Source: Uliginosibacterium aquaticum (GTDB lineage Bacteria; Pseudomonadota; Gammaproteobacteria; Burkholderiales; Rhodocyclaceae). From it: DNA of 64,000 bases. The stretch spans positions 186,001 through 250,000 of the forward strand of contig NZ_JABCSC020000004.1 of assembly GCF_012972705.2 (NCBI RefSeq), written 5' to 3'. How positions within the stretch are numbered: the stretch's first letter is position 1; every line of letters begins with the position of its first letter. The position numbers and the translations under genes were made by a program. A model generated the notes under the pieces. It made no database searches. It had not been told where the DNA came from and was given only the letters and a program-made list of their open reading frames with translations. Of the stretch, positions 34,802 to 44,708 are shown in pieces.

Positions 34802-35742
34802 GTCTTGTCTCCAGTGCGTCCGGAATTCTGGCAGGCATGCACGCCGGCCAGCACACCGCTGATCAGCAGCAGGATTCCCGTAGCGGTCAGCAGGCCCGGC
34901 GCTTCGCCGCGCCACAGATAGGCATAGAGCAGGGCGGCGAGGGTTTCGAAAACGATCAGCTGGCCGCTCAGGGTGGTCGGCAAGAGGCGGCTGGCGCGAT
35001 TCCACAGCAAGGTGCCGAGCCACGAGGCGAGCAGGCCGATGGCCAGCATCAGGCCCACATAGAGTGCCGGGCGCGGGCCCAGAGGCTGGCTAAAGCTGGC
35101 TCCACCAATTTGCCACCCCAGGCTGCCAGCCATGCCCAGCAAGGCCAGCGGCAGGGTGGCAAGGCCCTGGGCCGTGGCCCAGGTGCTGGAGGCGAGCGCC
35201 GGGTGACGCTTGAGCCAGCGCGCGTTGCGTAGCGGATACCAGGTCCAGCAGGCCAGCGCCGCCACGGCCAGGACCAGACCGCTGCCGTGCGGGCCGCTAT
35301 CGCCGGTGGGGAGCTCATGCAGGCGGGCCAGCAACAGGCCGCTGCCGATCAGCACCAGGGAAGGCAGCAGACGCAGCCAGGGTAGGCGCTCGCGCAGGTT
35401 GGCAACGATCGCAATCACCAGCGGCAGGGTGCCGATGATCAGCGTCGGCAGAGGCACGCCACTGCGCTGGATGGCGGCAGCCAGACACAGGTAGTAGAGG
35501 ATGTTGCCGATCAGGGCCAGCTCGAAGGCGGCCAGCCAGTCCGCCCGGCTGAGGGTCGCGAGCCGGCGGCGGTCGCGCCAGGCGAGCGGCAGGCAGACCA
35601 GACCGAAGGCGAGATAGCGGCCGAAGGCGAGCAGGGCGGGCGGATAATCGGCGAGGATCGCCGGAGTGATGAACACCAGGCCCCATAGAACGCCGGCACC
35701 CAGCGCACAGAGGAGGCCCTGGAACAGGGAGGATGCGAGCAT
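34798..35742 (-). CDS. EamA/DMT superfamily transporter
   Basis: A 314-residue integral membrane protein with about ten helices and two EamA repeats (about residues 10-140 and 160-290). The repeat ends can be seen in IGNILYYLCLAAAIQRSGVPLPTLIIGTLPLVIAI and LIVFETLAALLYAYLWRGEA. Such proteins export or import small metabolites such as amino acids or nucleotides; the substrate cannot be told. The gene is co-transcribed with the DUF3301 gene, which overlaps by 4 bases. Confidence 0.85.
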   Translation of the reverse strand: MLASSLFQGLLCALGAGVLWGLVFITPAILADYPPALLAFGRYLAFGLVCLPLAWRDRRRLATLSRADWLAAFELALIGNILYYLCLAAAIQRSGVPLPTLIIGTLPLVIAIVANLRERLPWLRLLPSLVLIGSGLLLARLHELPTGDSGPHGSGLVLAVAALACWTWYPLRNARWLKRHPALASSTWATAQGLATLPLALLGMAGSLGWQIGGASFSQPLGPRPALYVGLMLAIGLLASWLGTLLWNRASRLLPTTLSGQLIVFETLAALLYAYLWRGEAPGLLTATGILLLISGVLAGVHACQNSGRTGDKT

Positions 35743-35876
35743 CGGCCGAGTATAGCTGCAGCGCCTCCGTGTGACTCAGTGTGGCAAAGTTGGCAGCAAT
35801 ACAACGCTGCCTGCTGCCCACCTTGCGAAACACAGTAGAGTTACGCCCGCATGAATCTGGCGGTAGAAGCGGCACC

Positions 35877-36791
35877 ATGAACGAAGACACTCCCTGCGGC
35901 ACGAAGCGGATCATCGACGGCGTCGAGCGGGTCTATTACTACGGTTACTGGATCAAGACCTACGAGGCCCCGGCGAGTACGCTGGACGCCAAGAAGCGCC
36001 TGATCGAGGCCCTCACGCGGCGACTGTTCAACCACGTCGAGCACGGCATCAACATCCCGGGCCGGCGCCTGGGTGAGGCGCGTGCGGCTTTCGAGGCCGA
36101 GACCGATCCGGAACTCAAGCGTGTGAAGGGCGCCATGCTGGCGGGCGCGCTGTTCAACCGCGCCACCGACATCTTTACCAAGCTGGTCGATCTGCAGGCG
36201 GTGGGCGTGGAGATCGCTACCGATAACGCCCTGATGCGCGAATGCGGGCGCTGCCTGCAGGATGCGCTGCAACTGGGCCGCACGGTGCAGCACCGCAGTG
36301 GTGACGAAGGCATCGACGAGCTGTGGGGCGAGCCGTTCAAGGCTTTCTCGATTCCGGTCGAGGCCTTCTACGAGAGTCGCTACAACAAGATTGCGGCGGC
36401 AATGCGGGATATCGATGCGATCGCCAATGCCCTGTCGGCCAGTTTTGTCGATCGCCCGATGTTTGCCGGGGTGGACAAGCTGGCGGCCGCATACGCGGAA
36501 ACGGCTCGCATCAAGAGCGAGGTGTTACGCACCGATGCCGACATTTTCGATGTGTGGGCGCGTTTCGCGGTTGCCGGCGAGCGCTTGTGGGATTTCAGCC
36601 CGGTCCTGCCCGAGTATGCCAATGAGCGCGTGGTGCTGGAGGCCGAGCATGGCGTGCGCCTGATTCGCCAGGCTCGCGACCTGATTTCGGACATTACCCG
36701 CGCCCGCGTGTCGATGCCCAAGAGCACCGAGGAATTCGCCGAGCGCTGCGCTGAGTTTGCGCGCCGCAACCTGCGCCAGGACCCGCTCTGA
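35877..36791 (+). CDS. Conserved-looking protein of unknown function
   Basis: A soluble 304-residue protein starting MNEDTPCGTKRIIDGVERVYYYGYWIKTYE, with no signal peptide or membrane helix. Secondary structure appears largely helical, with heptad-like stretches, and a segment VERVYYYGYWIKTY rich in aromatic residues at the N-terminus. I recognise no family. Codon use and composition match the surrounding core genes. A weak AAGCGG precedes the ATG at 35877. It faces away from the DMT exporter gene and ends 12 bases before the convergent sirtuin gene. No function is claimed. Confidence 0.65.
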   Translation: MNEDTPCGTKRIIDGVERVYYYGYWIKTYEAPASTLDAKKRLIEALTRRLFNHVEHGINIPGRRLGEARAAFEAETDPELKRVKGAMLAGALFNRATDIFTKLVDLQAVGVEIATDNALMRECGRCLQDALQLGRTVQHRSGDEGIDELWGEPFKAFSIPVEAFYESRYNKIAAAMRDIDAIANALSASFVDRPMFAGVDKLAAAYAETARIKSEVLRTDADIFDVWARFAVAGERLWDFSPVLPEYANERVVLEAEHGVRLIRQARDLISDITRARVSMPKSTEEFAERCAEFARRNLRQDPL

Positions 36792-36803
36792 GCCGCGTTC
36801 CGC

Positions 36804-37628
36804 TCAGGACAATGGTGCTGCACCCGAGGCGTGCGCCGCATGGCGCGCGACCGACACCGCCTGCCACAGCCGCTCCAGCGCGGCGGCCGCGCCACAGCGC
36901 CAGCGCACATTGGCGTGGCGGCTCACTTCCGTATCGCCTGGATTGATTTCCACCGCCAGCGCGCCGAAGTGGCGGGCCGCCGTGAAGGGCTGGGCGATAT
37001 AGGGGAAGACGCTGGTGGTGCCGATCGAGAAGACCAGATCGAAGCCGTCCTGCAGGACCTTTTCGAGCCGCTGGATGGCCGGGCGCGGCAGGGCTTCGCC
37101 GAACAGCACCACGGCCGGGCGCAGGTGCCCCAGGCAATGCGGACAGGGCGGCGGCAACTGCTTGAAACGGCTGTAGTCAGCCACCGTTTCGTGGTGGCTG
37201 CAATGCACGCATTCGAGCTCGAACAGATCGCCGTGAATCTCGATCAGGTCGCGGCTGCCGGCCTGGCGGTGAAAACCGTCGATGTTCTGCGTCAGCACCG
37301 TGGTCGGTACCAGTTCCTGCATCGCCGCGATCACCTTGTGCGCAGCATTGGGTTGCGCGCCGCGGCAGTTGGCCTCGATGGCGGCCAGATGCTTCCAGGT
37401 AATTGAAGGCTCGGCTTCCATGACTTCACCGGAGAGCGCGACTTCGATCGGCAGGCCGTCGTCGGTGTGCTGGTCGTTGTAGAGCCCGCCGATGCCGCGG
37501 TAGGTCGGCAGGCCCGAGTCTGCCGAGATGCCGGCGCCGGTGATCACCAGCACGCGTTTGGCGGCCAGCAGACGGGTGACCACCGTATTCAGATCCGGCA
37601 GATCGAGGCTGTCGTGAAGCGGATTCAT
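36804..37628 (-). CDS. SIR2 family NAD-dependent protein deacylase
   Basis: A 274-residue sirtuin. Rossmann motifs are GAGISADSGLPTYRG and TQNIDGFHRQAG. The catalytic His is in EIHGDLFE, and the zinc ribbon uses CVHC and CPHC. The usual function is NAD-dependent removal of acetyl or other acyl groups from lysines. It overlaps the MATE gene by 4 bases (ATGA), as the last gene of a three-gene run: membrane protein, MATE pump, sirtuin. The link between the three is not understood. Confidence 0.93.
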   Translation of the reverse strand: MNPLHDSLDLPDLNTVVTRLLAAKRVLVITGAGISADSGLPTYRGIGGLYNDQHTDDGLPIEVALSGEVMEAEPSITWKHLAAIEANCRGAQPNAAHKVIAAMQELVPTTVLTQNIDGFHRQAGSRDLIEIHGDLFELECVHCSHHETVADYSRFKQLPPPCPHCLGHLRPAVVLFGEALPRPAIQRLEKVLQDGFDLVFSIGTTSVFPYIAQPFTAARHFGALAVEINPGDTEVSRHANVRWRCGAAAALERLWQAVSVARHAAHASGAAPLS

Positions 37629-38968
37629 CCTGTCTTCCTTTTCAGGGCAAGGGCGAGCATGGCTCCGAACAATACGCTGGCCAGCCCCGACGAGGCGACG
37701 GCGGCGATCCAGAACCCGGCCAGGCCCAGCGGCTCACTCCAGCCTTGATAGCAAAGCCACCAGCCGCCGGCGAGGCCTACGCCCCAGAAGCTCAGGATGT
37801 GGCCGAGCATCGGCAGGGTGGTGATCTTCAGACCGCGCAGGGCCTGGGCGGCGATGGTTTGGGCGGCGTCGCAGAATTGATACAGCGCGATCAGCACCAC
37901 CAGGCCCAGCGCCATGGCCTGCACGGCCGGGTCCGGCACGAAGCCGCGTACCAGCGGTCCGGCGAAGAGCCACAGCAGCAGGCCAATCACGCTGGAGATG
38001 CTGCAGCCCAGGAAAAGCCCGGTCAGCGCGGTGCGGCGCACGCGCGGCCAGTCCTGCGCGCCCGCGGCCTGACCCACCAGCGCCAGGGTGGCAATCGAGA
38101 TCGAGAGCGGCAGCATGTAGCAGGTGCCGGCAAAGTTGCCGAGCAGGCGGTTGGCGCCGATGGCTTCGGCACCGAGCGAGGCAACCAGCAGGCCGATCAG
38201 CGCGAAGCTGCTCATCTCCACGAACATCGACATGCCGATCGGTAGGCCCAGCTTCAGGTGCTCGGCGAGCTGTTTGAATTGCGGACGCTGCCAGCCACGC
38301 AAGAGATGCAAGTCGCGACTTACCTTCGAGCGGGCCAGATAGAGCAGCCCGGCGATGGCCAGCAGGCTGGTGTTGATCGCAACCGAGGCGGCGCAGCCGA
38401 CGGCTCCTAAAGCTGGGAGTCCGAGCCAGCCGAAGGCCAGGGCCGGGGCCAGCAGGGCGTGACTGATGGCGTTCGCCAGACCCAGGAACATCAGCGCGCG
38501 CGGCCGCCCGAGTGCATTGAGCATGCCGCCGCAGGCGCGGTAGATCAGGGTGCCGGGTAGGCTCAGGGCGAGGATGAAGAGATAGGCGCGGGTGCGCTCG
38601 GCCACTTCCGGGCTCACCGCGTTCATGCGCAGCAACCAGTTGGGCGTGGCGAGAATCGCGAAGCAGCCCAGCGCCAGCAGTGCGCACAGCATCAGGCCGT
38701 GCTGGAAGGTGGCGGGCAGGCGCTGAAACTCTTTTGCGCCGACCTGATGCGCGGCGATCGGGGTGAGCCCTTGCACCACGCCGGCGGCGGCCAGCATCAC
38801 CGAGATGTAGAGACCTGAGCCGATGCCCACGGCGGCCAGATCCACCGTGTTCACGCGGGCACTGATCAGGGTGTCGACCAGCGTGGTGCTCATCGAGGCG
38901 AGCTGGGCGATCAGGATCGGTCCGGCATGGGCGAGGATCGCCCGATACAACGAGTTACTGCGGCTCAT
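37625..38968 (-). CDS. MATE family efflux transporter
   Basis: A membrane protein of about 447 residues with 12 hydrophobic segments in two MatE halves. The first starts HAGPILIAQLASMSTTLVDTLISARVNT, and the second LGLPIGMSMFVEMSSFALIGLLVASLGAEAIGANRL. These resemble NorM-type multidrug or cation-coupled exporters. The ATG at 38968 overlaps the stop of the upstream membrane-protein gene by four bases, which excludes the longer frame from 39007. The sirtuin follows with a further ATGA overlap. Confidence 0.9.
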   Translation of the reverse strand: MSRSNSLYRAILAHAGPILIAQLASMSTTLVDTLISARVNTVDLAAVGIGSGLYISVMLAAAGVVQGLTPIAAHQVGAKEFQRLPATFQHGLMLCALLALGCFAILATPNWLLRMNAVSPEVAERTRAYLFILALSLPGTLIYRACGGMLNALGRPRALMFLGLANAISHALLAPALAFGWLGLPALGAVGCAASVAINTSLLAIAGLLYLARSKVSRDLHLLRGWQRPQFKQLAEHLKLGLPIGMSMFVEMSSFALIGLLVASLGAEAIGANRLLGNFAGTCYMLPLSISIATLALVGQAAGAQDWPRVRRTALTGLFLGCSISSVIGLLLWLFAGPLVRGFVPDPAVQAMALGLVVLIALYQFCDAAQTIAAQALRGLKITTLPMLGHILSFWGVGLAGGWWLCYQGWSEPLGLAGFWIAAVASSGLASVLFGAMLALALKRKTG

Positions 38969-39528
38969 GCCGCAGCCGTTGTTGTTGCTGTGCGGTGGGC
39001 GCGCCACTTGCCGCGCCAGTAGAGGCCCGCCAGAAAGGCGAGGGTCGCGGCACCCATGAACCAGAAGGCGACCGCCTGCCAGAAACCATAGGGGTCAGAG
39101 GCCAGTGGGTATTGCTGGCCCAGACCGCGAAAGCCGATGTAGCCGGTAAGGATGGCTTTGACGGGTGGGTAAAGTGCGGCCAGCGTTGGAAGGAAGCTCA
39201 ACAACAGGGCGAAGCTGATCGCCAGCGTATCGCTGAAGGGCTGTTGGCGGCTGCGCGGGGCGAAGCGCGCTTCGACGCGCAGGAACAGGGCGGCCAGGCC
39301 ACAGGCCAGAAAGGCCAGCGGGCCGGCAGCGAGGATCAGCCCCCAGAGGCCGGCCATCAGCATGAAACTTCCGGAGCCGAGGGTGATCAGAAAAGACCAC
39401 AAGGGCTTCATGAAGAGTACGCAGGGCAGGGTCAGCAGCAGAGCCAGCAGGGCGAAAAGGCCCCAGCGGCGGGACTTGCGCAGCAGCAGATCGCCGCGCA
39501 AAGGGGTGGGCAAGGCGGTGTCGGTCAT
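38965..39528 (-). CDS. Unknown four-helix membrane protein
   Basis: A 187-residue protein with about four hydrophobic segments (starting at about residues 23, 48, 67 and 155) and a basic C-terminus. A soluble loop with KAILTGYIGFRGLGQQYPLAS lies between helices 3 and 4. No family is recognised. It overlaps the MATE gene by ATGA, and its first codons lie within a short gap that also provides the dps promoter on the other strand. It may assist the MATE pump, but this is inference from coupling only. Confidence 0.6.
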   Translation of the reverse strand: MTDTALPTPLRGDLLLRKSRRWGLFALLALLLTLPCVLFMKPLWSFLITLGSGSFMLMAGLWGLILAAGPLAFLACGLAALFLRVEARFAPRSRQQPFSDTLAISFALLLSFLPTLAALYPPVKAILTGYIGFRGLGQQYPLASDPYGFWQAVAFWFMGAATLAFLAGLYWRGKWRAHRTATTTAAA

Positions 39529-39725
39529 GCCGCAAGTGTACGGTCAGGAGGCTCGCCAGGGAAGGGCGACATCCGGCTACATTGGCGGATTGCGGGCAGC
39601 TATGCTGATGCTGTGATTTTGTAATTAGATCAAAAACCTTTTTTGCGATAGTGTCATCGTATGGGTGCTGACAGTTCTACTGGTCGCACATCCCCTGTTT
39701 CAATTCATCACTCAGGAGTCACGTC

Positions 39726-40223
39726 ATGAAAGCCAAGAAAAGCACGCCCGTGAGCAAGATCGATATCGGCATTTCCGAGAAGGACCGCGTTGCGATTGCA
39801 GGCGGCCTCTCCAAGCTGCTTGCCGACAGCTTCACTCTCTATCTGATGACCCACAACTTCCACTGGAACGTGACTGGGCCGATGTTCAACAGCCTGCATG
39901 TGATGTTCATGGGCCAGTACACCGAGCAGTGGAATGCGCTGGATATCATCGCCGAGCGTATCCGGGCCCTGGGCGTGAAAGCCCCGGGCAGCTATGCCGA
40001 TTACGAGAAGCTGACCACCATTCCCGCTGTGAAGGGCGAGCCCAAGGCCATGGAAATGGTGGCCCTGCTGGTCGCTGCGCAGGAAGCTACCGCCCGTACC
40101 GCGCGTGGTTTGCTGGATCTGGCTGACAAGGCCAATGACCAGCCGACCATGGATCTCTTGACCCAGCGCCTGGATCTGCACGAAAAGACGGCCTGGATGC
40201 TGCGCACCCTGCTCGAAGAGTGA
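39726..40223 (+). CDS. dps: Dps family DNA-protecting ferritin-like protein
   Basis: A 165-residue protein forming 12-subunit cages that store iron and shield DNA under oxidative stress or starvation. Ferroxidase residues are in MTHNFHWNVTGPMFNSLHVMFMGQYTEQWNALDIIAERIRALG (H, H, D and E of the inter-subunit site). The Lys-rich N-terminus (MKAKKSTPVSK) is a typical DNA-binding tail. AGGAG 7 bases before the ATG fixes the start. The gene has its own terminator. Upstream sequence is AT-rich and fits a promoter; no clear OxyR or Fur box is present. Confidence 0.93.
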   Translation: MKAKKSTPVSKIDIGISEKDRVAIAGGLSKLLADSFTLYLMTHNFHWNVTGPMFNSLHVMFMGQYTEQWNALDIIAERIRALGVKAPGSYADYEKLTTIPAVKGEPKAMEMVALLVAAQEATARTARGLLDLADKANDQPTMDLLTQRLDLHEKTAWMLRTLLEE

Positions 40224-40243
40224 GCCGGCAAGCTAGCTGAAAA

Positions 40244-40269
40244 GGCGCTCCTGCGGGAGCGCCTTTTTT
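40244..40269 (+). terminator. Bidirectional terminator between dps and lrp
   Basis: An 8-base perfect stem (GGCGCTCC with GGAGCGCC) around TGCG is followed by six Ts on the plus strand and preceded by four As. It terminates dps and, read on the other strand, probably the lrp gene as well. Confidence 0.9.
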
Positions 40270-40281
40270 ATGTGTGCTGCT

Positions 40282-40743
40282 TCAAACCGGCAGTTCGGCT
40301 GATTCCTTGATTTCTTCCATCACCACATAGCTGCGGGATTCCACAGCCTTCGGCAATTTGAGGAGGATGCGCCCGAGCAGGTCGCGATAGTCGCGCATGT
40401 CCGGAATGCGAGCCTTGATCAGGTAATCGAACTCCCCAGCGACAAGATGGCATTCAAGCACTTCTGGCACGAAACTCAGGGCTTGCTTGACTGAGTCGAA
40501 GATCTCGGCGGATTTTTGCGCCAGACGCAATTCCACGAAAACCAGCACACGCAGCCCGAGCGCCTCGGGGTCGATCCGGGCGTGGTAGCCGGTGATGACC
40601 CGGCTGCGTTCCATACGCTTCACCCGCTCGCTCACCGGAGTGGCCGAGAGGCCCACGCGCTGGGCCAGCTCAGTGATCGGCAGGCGCCCTTCGCGTTGCA
40701 GGACGGCGAGAATTTTGCGGTCAGCCTTGTCGAGTTCGATCAT
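40282..40743 (-). CDS. Lrp/AsnC family transcriptional regulator
   Basis: A 153-residue regulator with an N-terminal helix-turn-helix (ADRKILAVLQREGRLPITELAQRVGLSATPVSERVKRME) and an AsnC-type ligand domain (about 70-150, ending AELPV). Lrp/AsnC proteins form octamers and respond to amino acids. The gene is divergent from ald, so it very likely controls alanine dehydrogenase in response to alanine or leucine, as in related bacteria. The shared region holds four ATTCAC repeats that are good candidates for its sites. Confidence 0.9.
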   Translation of the reverse strand: MIELDKADRKILAVLQREGRLPITELAQRVGLSATPVSERVKRMERSRVITGYHARIDPEALGLRVLVFVELRLAQKSAEIFDSVKQALSFVPEVLECHLVAGEFDYLIKARIPDMRDYRDLLGRILLKLPKAVESRSYVVMEEIKESAELPV

Positions 40744-40844
40744 TCACTGCTTACCTGGTTGTCAGGGCAAATTGTGCTCTGTATTCACTGCGAATCACCA
40801 ATATTAAAGCGATATTCACTTGAATGGTGTTCCTAAGATTCACC
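40742..40844. promoter_or_regulatory. Repeated ATTCAC motifs between lrp and ald
   Basis: ATTCACT occurs at 40742-40748, 40783-40789 and 40814-40820, and ATTCACC at 40838-40844. Spacings of 41, 31 and 24 bases are partly helical multiples. ATTCACTTGAAT at 40814-40825 is an inverted repeat with a two-base centre. The placement in the shared promoter region suggests operator sites for the divergent Lrp-like regulator. Confidence 0.5.
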
Positions 40845-40922
40845 TATCGACTGAAGCAATTCTGCGCGGCCGAAAGAGACTGATCTGATAGGCAGTCATC
40901 GTGAGCAACTGGGAGAGAAATC

Positions 40923-42038
<1,116 letters not shown>

Positions 42039-42175
42039 GGCCTGAGGCTGGGGGCGACGTCTGCGTCGCTCCCGCGAGGATGTGGCCGCCGGGCCGAGGA
42101 ATACCCGCCCGGCTTGCCCACCGGCGCTGGCTTGGGCATAGTCGCGCCTCCCTTGGTTTCAAGCGCGTCTGCATC

Positions 42176-44497
42176 ATGCTGCCCTCGATCGAACTCCGTA
42201 TTGCCTCCGAACTCGCTGCTCAGCCGCGTCAGGTCATCGCCGCCATCGAGCTGCTCGACGGTGGGGCTACCGTGCCCTTCATCGCGCGCTACCGCAAGGA
42301 AGTCACCGGCGGGCTGGACGACACCCAGCTGCGCACGCTGGAAGAGCGCCTGGGCTATCTGCGCGAGCTCGAAGAGCGGCGTGGCGCGGTGTTGGCGAGC
42401 ATCGAGGAGCAGGGCAAGCTGACGCCGCAACTGCGCGCCGACGTGGAGAACGCCGAATCCAAGCAGCGCCTCGAAGACTTGTATCTGCCCTACAAGCAGA
42501 AGCGCCGCACCAAGGCCCAGATCGCCCGCGAAGCCGGCATCGAGCCGCTGGCGGACGCGCTGCTCGCAGATCCGACCCAGAAGCCGGAAGAAGTCGCCGT
42601 GCAGTACCTGAATGTGGACGCCGGCTTTGCCGACGCCAAGGCCGTGCTCGATGGCGCACGCCAGATCCTGATGGAACGCTTCGCCGAAAACGCCGAGCTG
42701 GTCGGCAGCCTGCGCGAGTATGTGAGCGAGCATGGCGTGGTGCGCGTTGAAGTGGCCGAGGGCAAGGAGAACGACAGCGAGGCGGCCAAGTTCCGCGACT
42801 ATTTCAGTTACAGCGAGAAGCTCGGCAACATCCCTTCGCACCGCGCGCTAGCGCTGTTCCGTGGCCGCAATGAAGATTTCCTGCGCGTGAAGCTGGCGCT
42901 GGATACCGATCCGGAGGACGGTTCGCGCTCGTCCGAGCCGAACCCTTGCGAGCGCAAGATCATGGTTGCCGCTGGCATAAAAGATCAGGGCCGCGCCGCT
43001 GACAAGTGGCTGGTTGATACCGCACGCTGGACCTGGAGCGTGAAGCTGGCGCTCTCCATGGATCTGGACCTGATGGGCAAGCTGCGCGAGCGCGCCGAGG
43101 AAGAGGCGATCCGCGTCTTCGCCCAGAATCTGAAGGCCTTGCTGCTCGCCGCACCCGCTGGAGCCAAGACCACCATGGGCCTCGATCCCGGCATCCGCAC
43201 CGGCGTGAAAGTGGCGGTGGTGGATGCCACTGGCAAGCTGCTGGAAACCGCCACGGTCTACCCGCACGAGCCGCGCCGCGACTGGGACGGCTCCCTGCAT
43301 ACGCTGGCAAAGCTGGTCGAGAAACACGGCGTGCAGCTGATCGCGATTGGCAACGGCACCGCCAGCCGCGAGACCGACAAGCTCGCGGGCGAAGTCATCA
43401 AGCGGGTGGCCCCGGCCAAAGTAACGAGCATCGTTGTGTCGGAGGCCGGCGCCTCGGTGTATTCGGCTTCCGAACTGGCGGCCAAGGAATTCCCTGAGCT
43501 GGACGTGAGCCTGCGCGGCGCGGTGTCCATCGCCCGCCGCCTGCAGGATCCGCTCGCCGAGCTGGTGAAGATCGAGCCCAAGGCCATCGGCGTCGGCCAG
43601 TACCAGCACGACTTGAATCAATCCAAGCTCGCGAAGTCGCTCGACGCGGTGGTGGAAGACTGTGTGAATGCCGTTGGCGTAGATGTGAACACCGCCTCCG
43701 CCGCGCTGCTGACGCGCATCTCGGGCCTGAACTCCACGCTGGCGCAGAACATCGTCGCGCATCGCGATGCCAACGGCGCCTTTGCCAGCCGTGCCGCGCT
43801 GAAGAAAGTGCCGCGCCTCGGCGACAAGACCTTCGAGCAGTGCGCGGGCTTCCTGCGCGTGACCGATGGCAGCAACCCGCTCGATGCCTCGGCGGTGCAC
43901 CCGGAAGCCTATCCGGTGGTCGAGAAGATCCTCGCCGACGTGCAGAAGAAAGCACGCGAGCTGATCGGGGATTCGGTCACGCTGAAGAACCTGGATGCGC
44001 GCAAATACACCGACGAGCGCTTCGGCCTGCCCACGGTGCAGGACATCCTGCGCGAGCTGGACAAGCCCGGCCGCGACCCGCGCCCCGAGTTCAAGACGGC
44101 TTCATTCCGCGAAGGCGTGGAAGCCCTCAAGGATCTGGAGGCGGGCATGCTGCTCGAAGGCGTGGTGACCAACGTCACCGCCTTCGGCGCCTTTGTCGAC
44201 ATCGGCGTGCATCAGGATGGCTTGGTGCATATTTCCGCGCTGTCGAACCGCTTTGTGAAGGATCCGTCCGAGGTCGTGAAGGCCGGTGACATCGTCAAGG
44301 TGAAGGTGGTCGAGGTCGACCTGCAACGCAAGCGCATCGCGCTGACCATGCGCCTGTCGGACGAAGTTGTGCGCAAGCCGGCGGGTGAGCAGCCTGGCCG
44401 CGATGCACCACGTGGCAGGCCGCAGCAGGCGGCCCGGCAGGAAAAGGCGCCTGCGAACAATGCGCTGGCGGCCGCCTTTGCCAAGGCGCGGCGCTGA
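42176..44497 (+). CDS. tex: Tex-like RNA-binding transcription accessory protein
   Basis: A 773-residue protein with the Tex layout: an N-terminal helical domain, a YqgF/RuvC-like domain with [17 protein letters not shown], a helix-hairpin-helix region ([30 protein letters not shown]), and a C-terminal S1 RNA-binding domain ([28 protein letters not shown]). The start at 42176 matches the family N-terminus ([13 protein letters not shown]). The C-terminal tail, about 40 residues, is charged and low in complexity. Tex influences transcription and virulence-gene expression in several bacteria. It stands alone. Confidence 0.95.
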   Translation: MLPSIELRIASELAAQPRQVIAAIELLDGGATVPFIARYRKEVTGGLDDTQLRTLEERLGYLRELEERRGAVLASIEEQGKLTPQLRADVENAESKQRLEDLYLPYKQKRRTKAQIAREAGIEPLADALLADPTQKPEEVAVQYLNVDAGFADAKAVLDGARQILMERFAENAELVGSLREYVSEHGVVRVEVAEGKENDSEAAKFRDYFSYSEKLGNIPSHRALALFRGRNEDFLRVKLALDTDPEDGSRSSEPNPCERKIMVAAGIKDQGRAADKWLVDTARWTWSVKLALSMDLDLMGKLRERAEEEAIRVFAQNLKALLLAAPAGAKTTMGLDPGIRTGVKVAVVDATGKLLETATVYPHEPRRDWDGSLHTLAKLVEKHGVQLIAIGNGTASRETDKLAGEVIKRVAPAKVTSIVVSEAGASVYSASELAAKEFPELDVSLRGAVSIARRLQDPLAELVKIEPKAIGVGQYQHDLNQSKLAKSLDAVVEDCVNAVGVDVNTASAALLTRISGLNSTLAQNIVAHRDANGAFASRAALKKVPRLGDKTFEQCAGFLRVTDGSNPLDASAVHPEAYPVVEKILADVQKKARELIGDSVTLKNLDARKYTDERFGLPTVQDILRELDKPGRDPRPEFKTASFREGVEALKDLEAGMLLEGVVTNVTAFGAFVDIGVHQDGLVHISALSNRFVKDPSEVVKAGDIVKVKVVEVDLQRKRIALTMRLSDEVVRKPAGEQPGRDAPRGRPQQAARQEKAPANNALAAAFAKARR

Positions 44498-44708
44498 AAG
44501 ATCTCAAGCCGGATAAGCAGAAATACGGACTATCGTCCCCCGTTGTTTAATGTAGCCTTTCAACTAATTATTGGCTGGTTTTCGGGGGAGTCGCGCAAGG
44601 CTTGTATCGCGCGATTTGGAGGCGTATCAGGGGTTCTTGCGGCGGCAGTTTTTCGGTGTTCCGAAAGCCTGTGCTCAGGCGGCTCCTGGCTGCAATCGGG
44701 AGTGAGAC

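Noticed and set aside
39620-39720. Possible OxyR site upstream of dps
   Set aside because: Only one ATAG/GTAT pair with 7-base spacing is visible; the other quarter-sites do not match.
42049-42073. Hairpin after ald
   Set aside because: Good stem, but no T-run follows, so not called as an intrinsic terminator.
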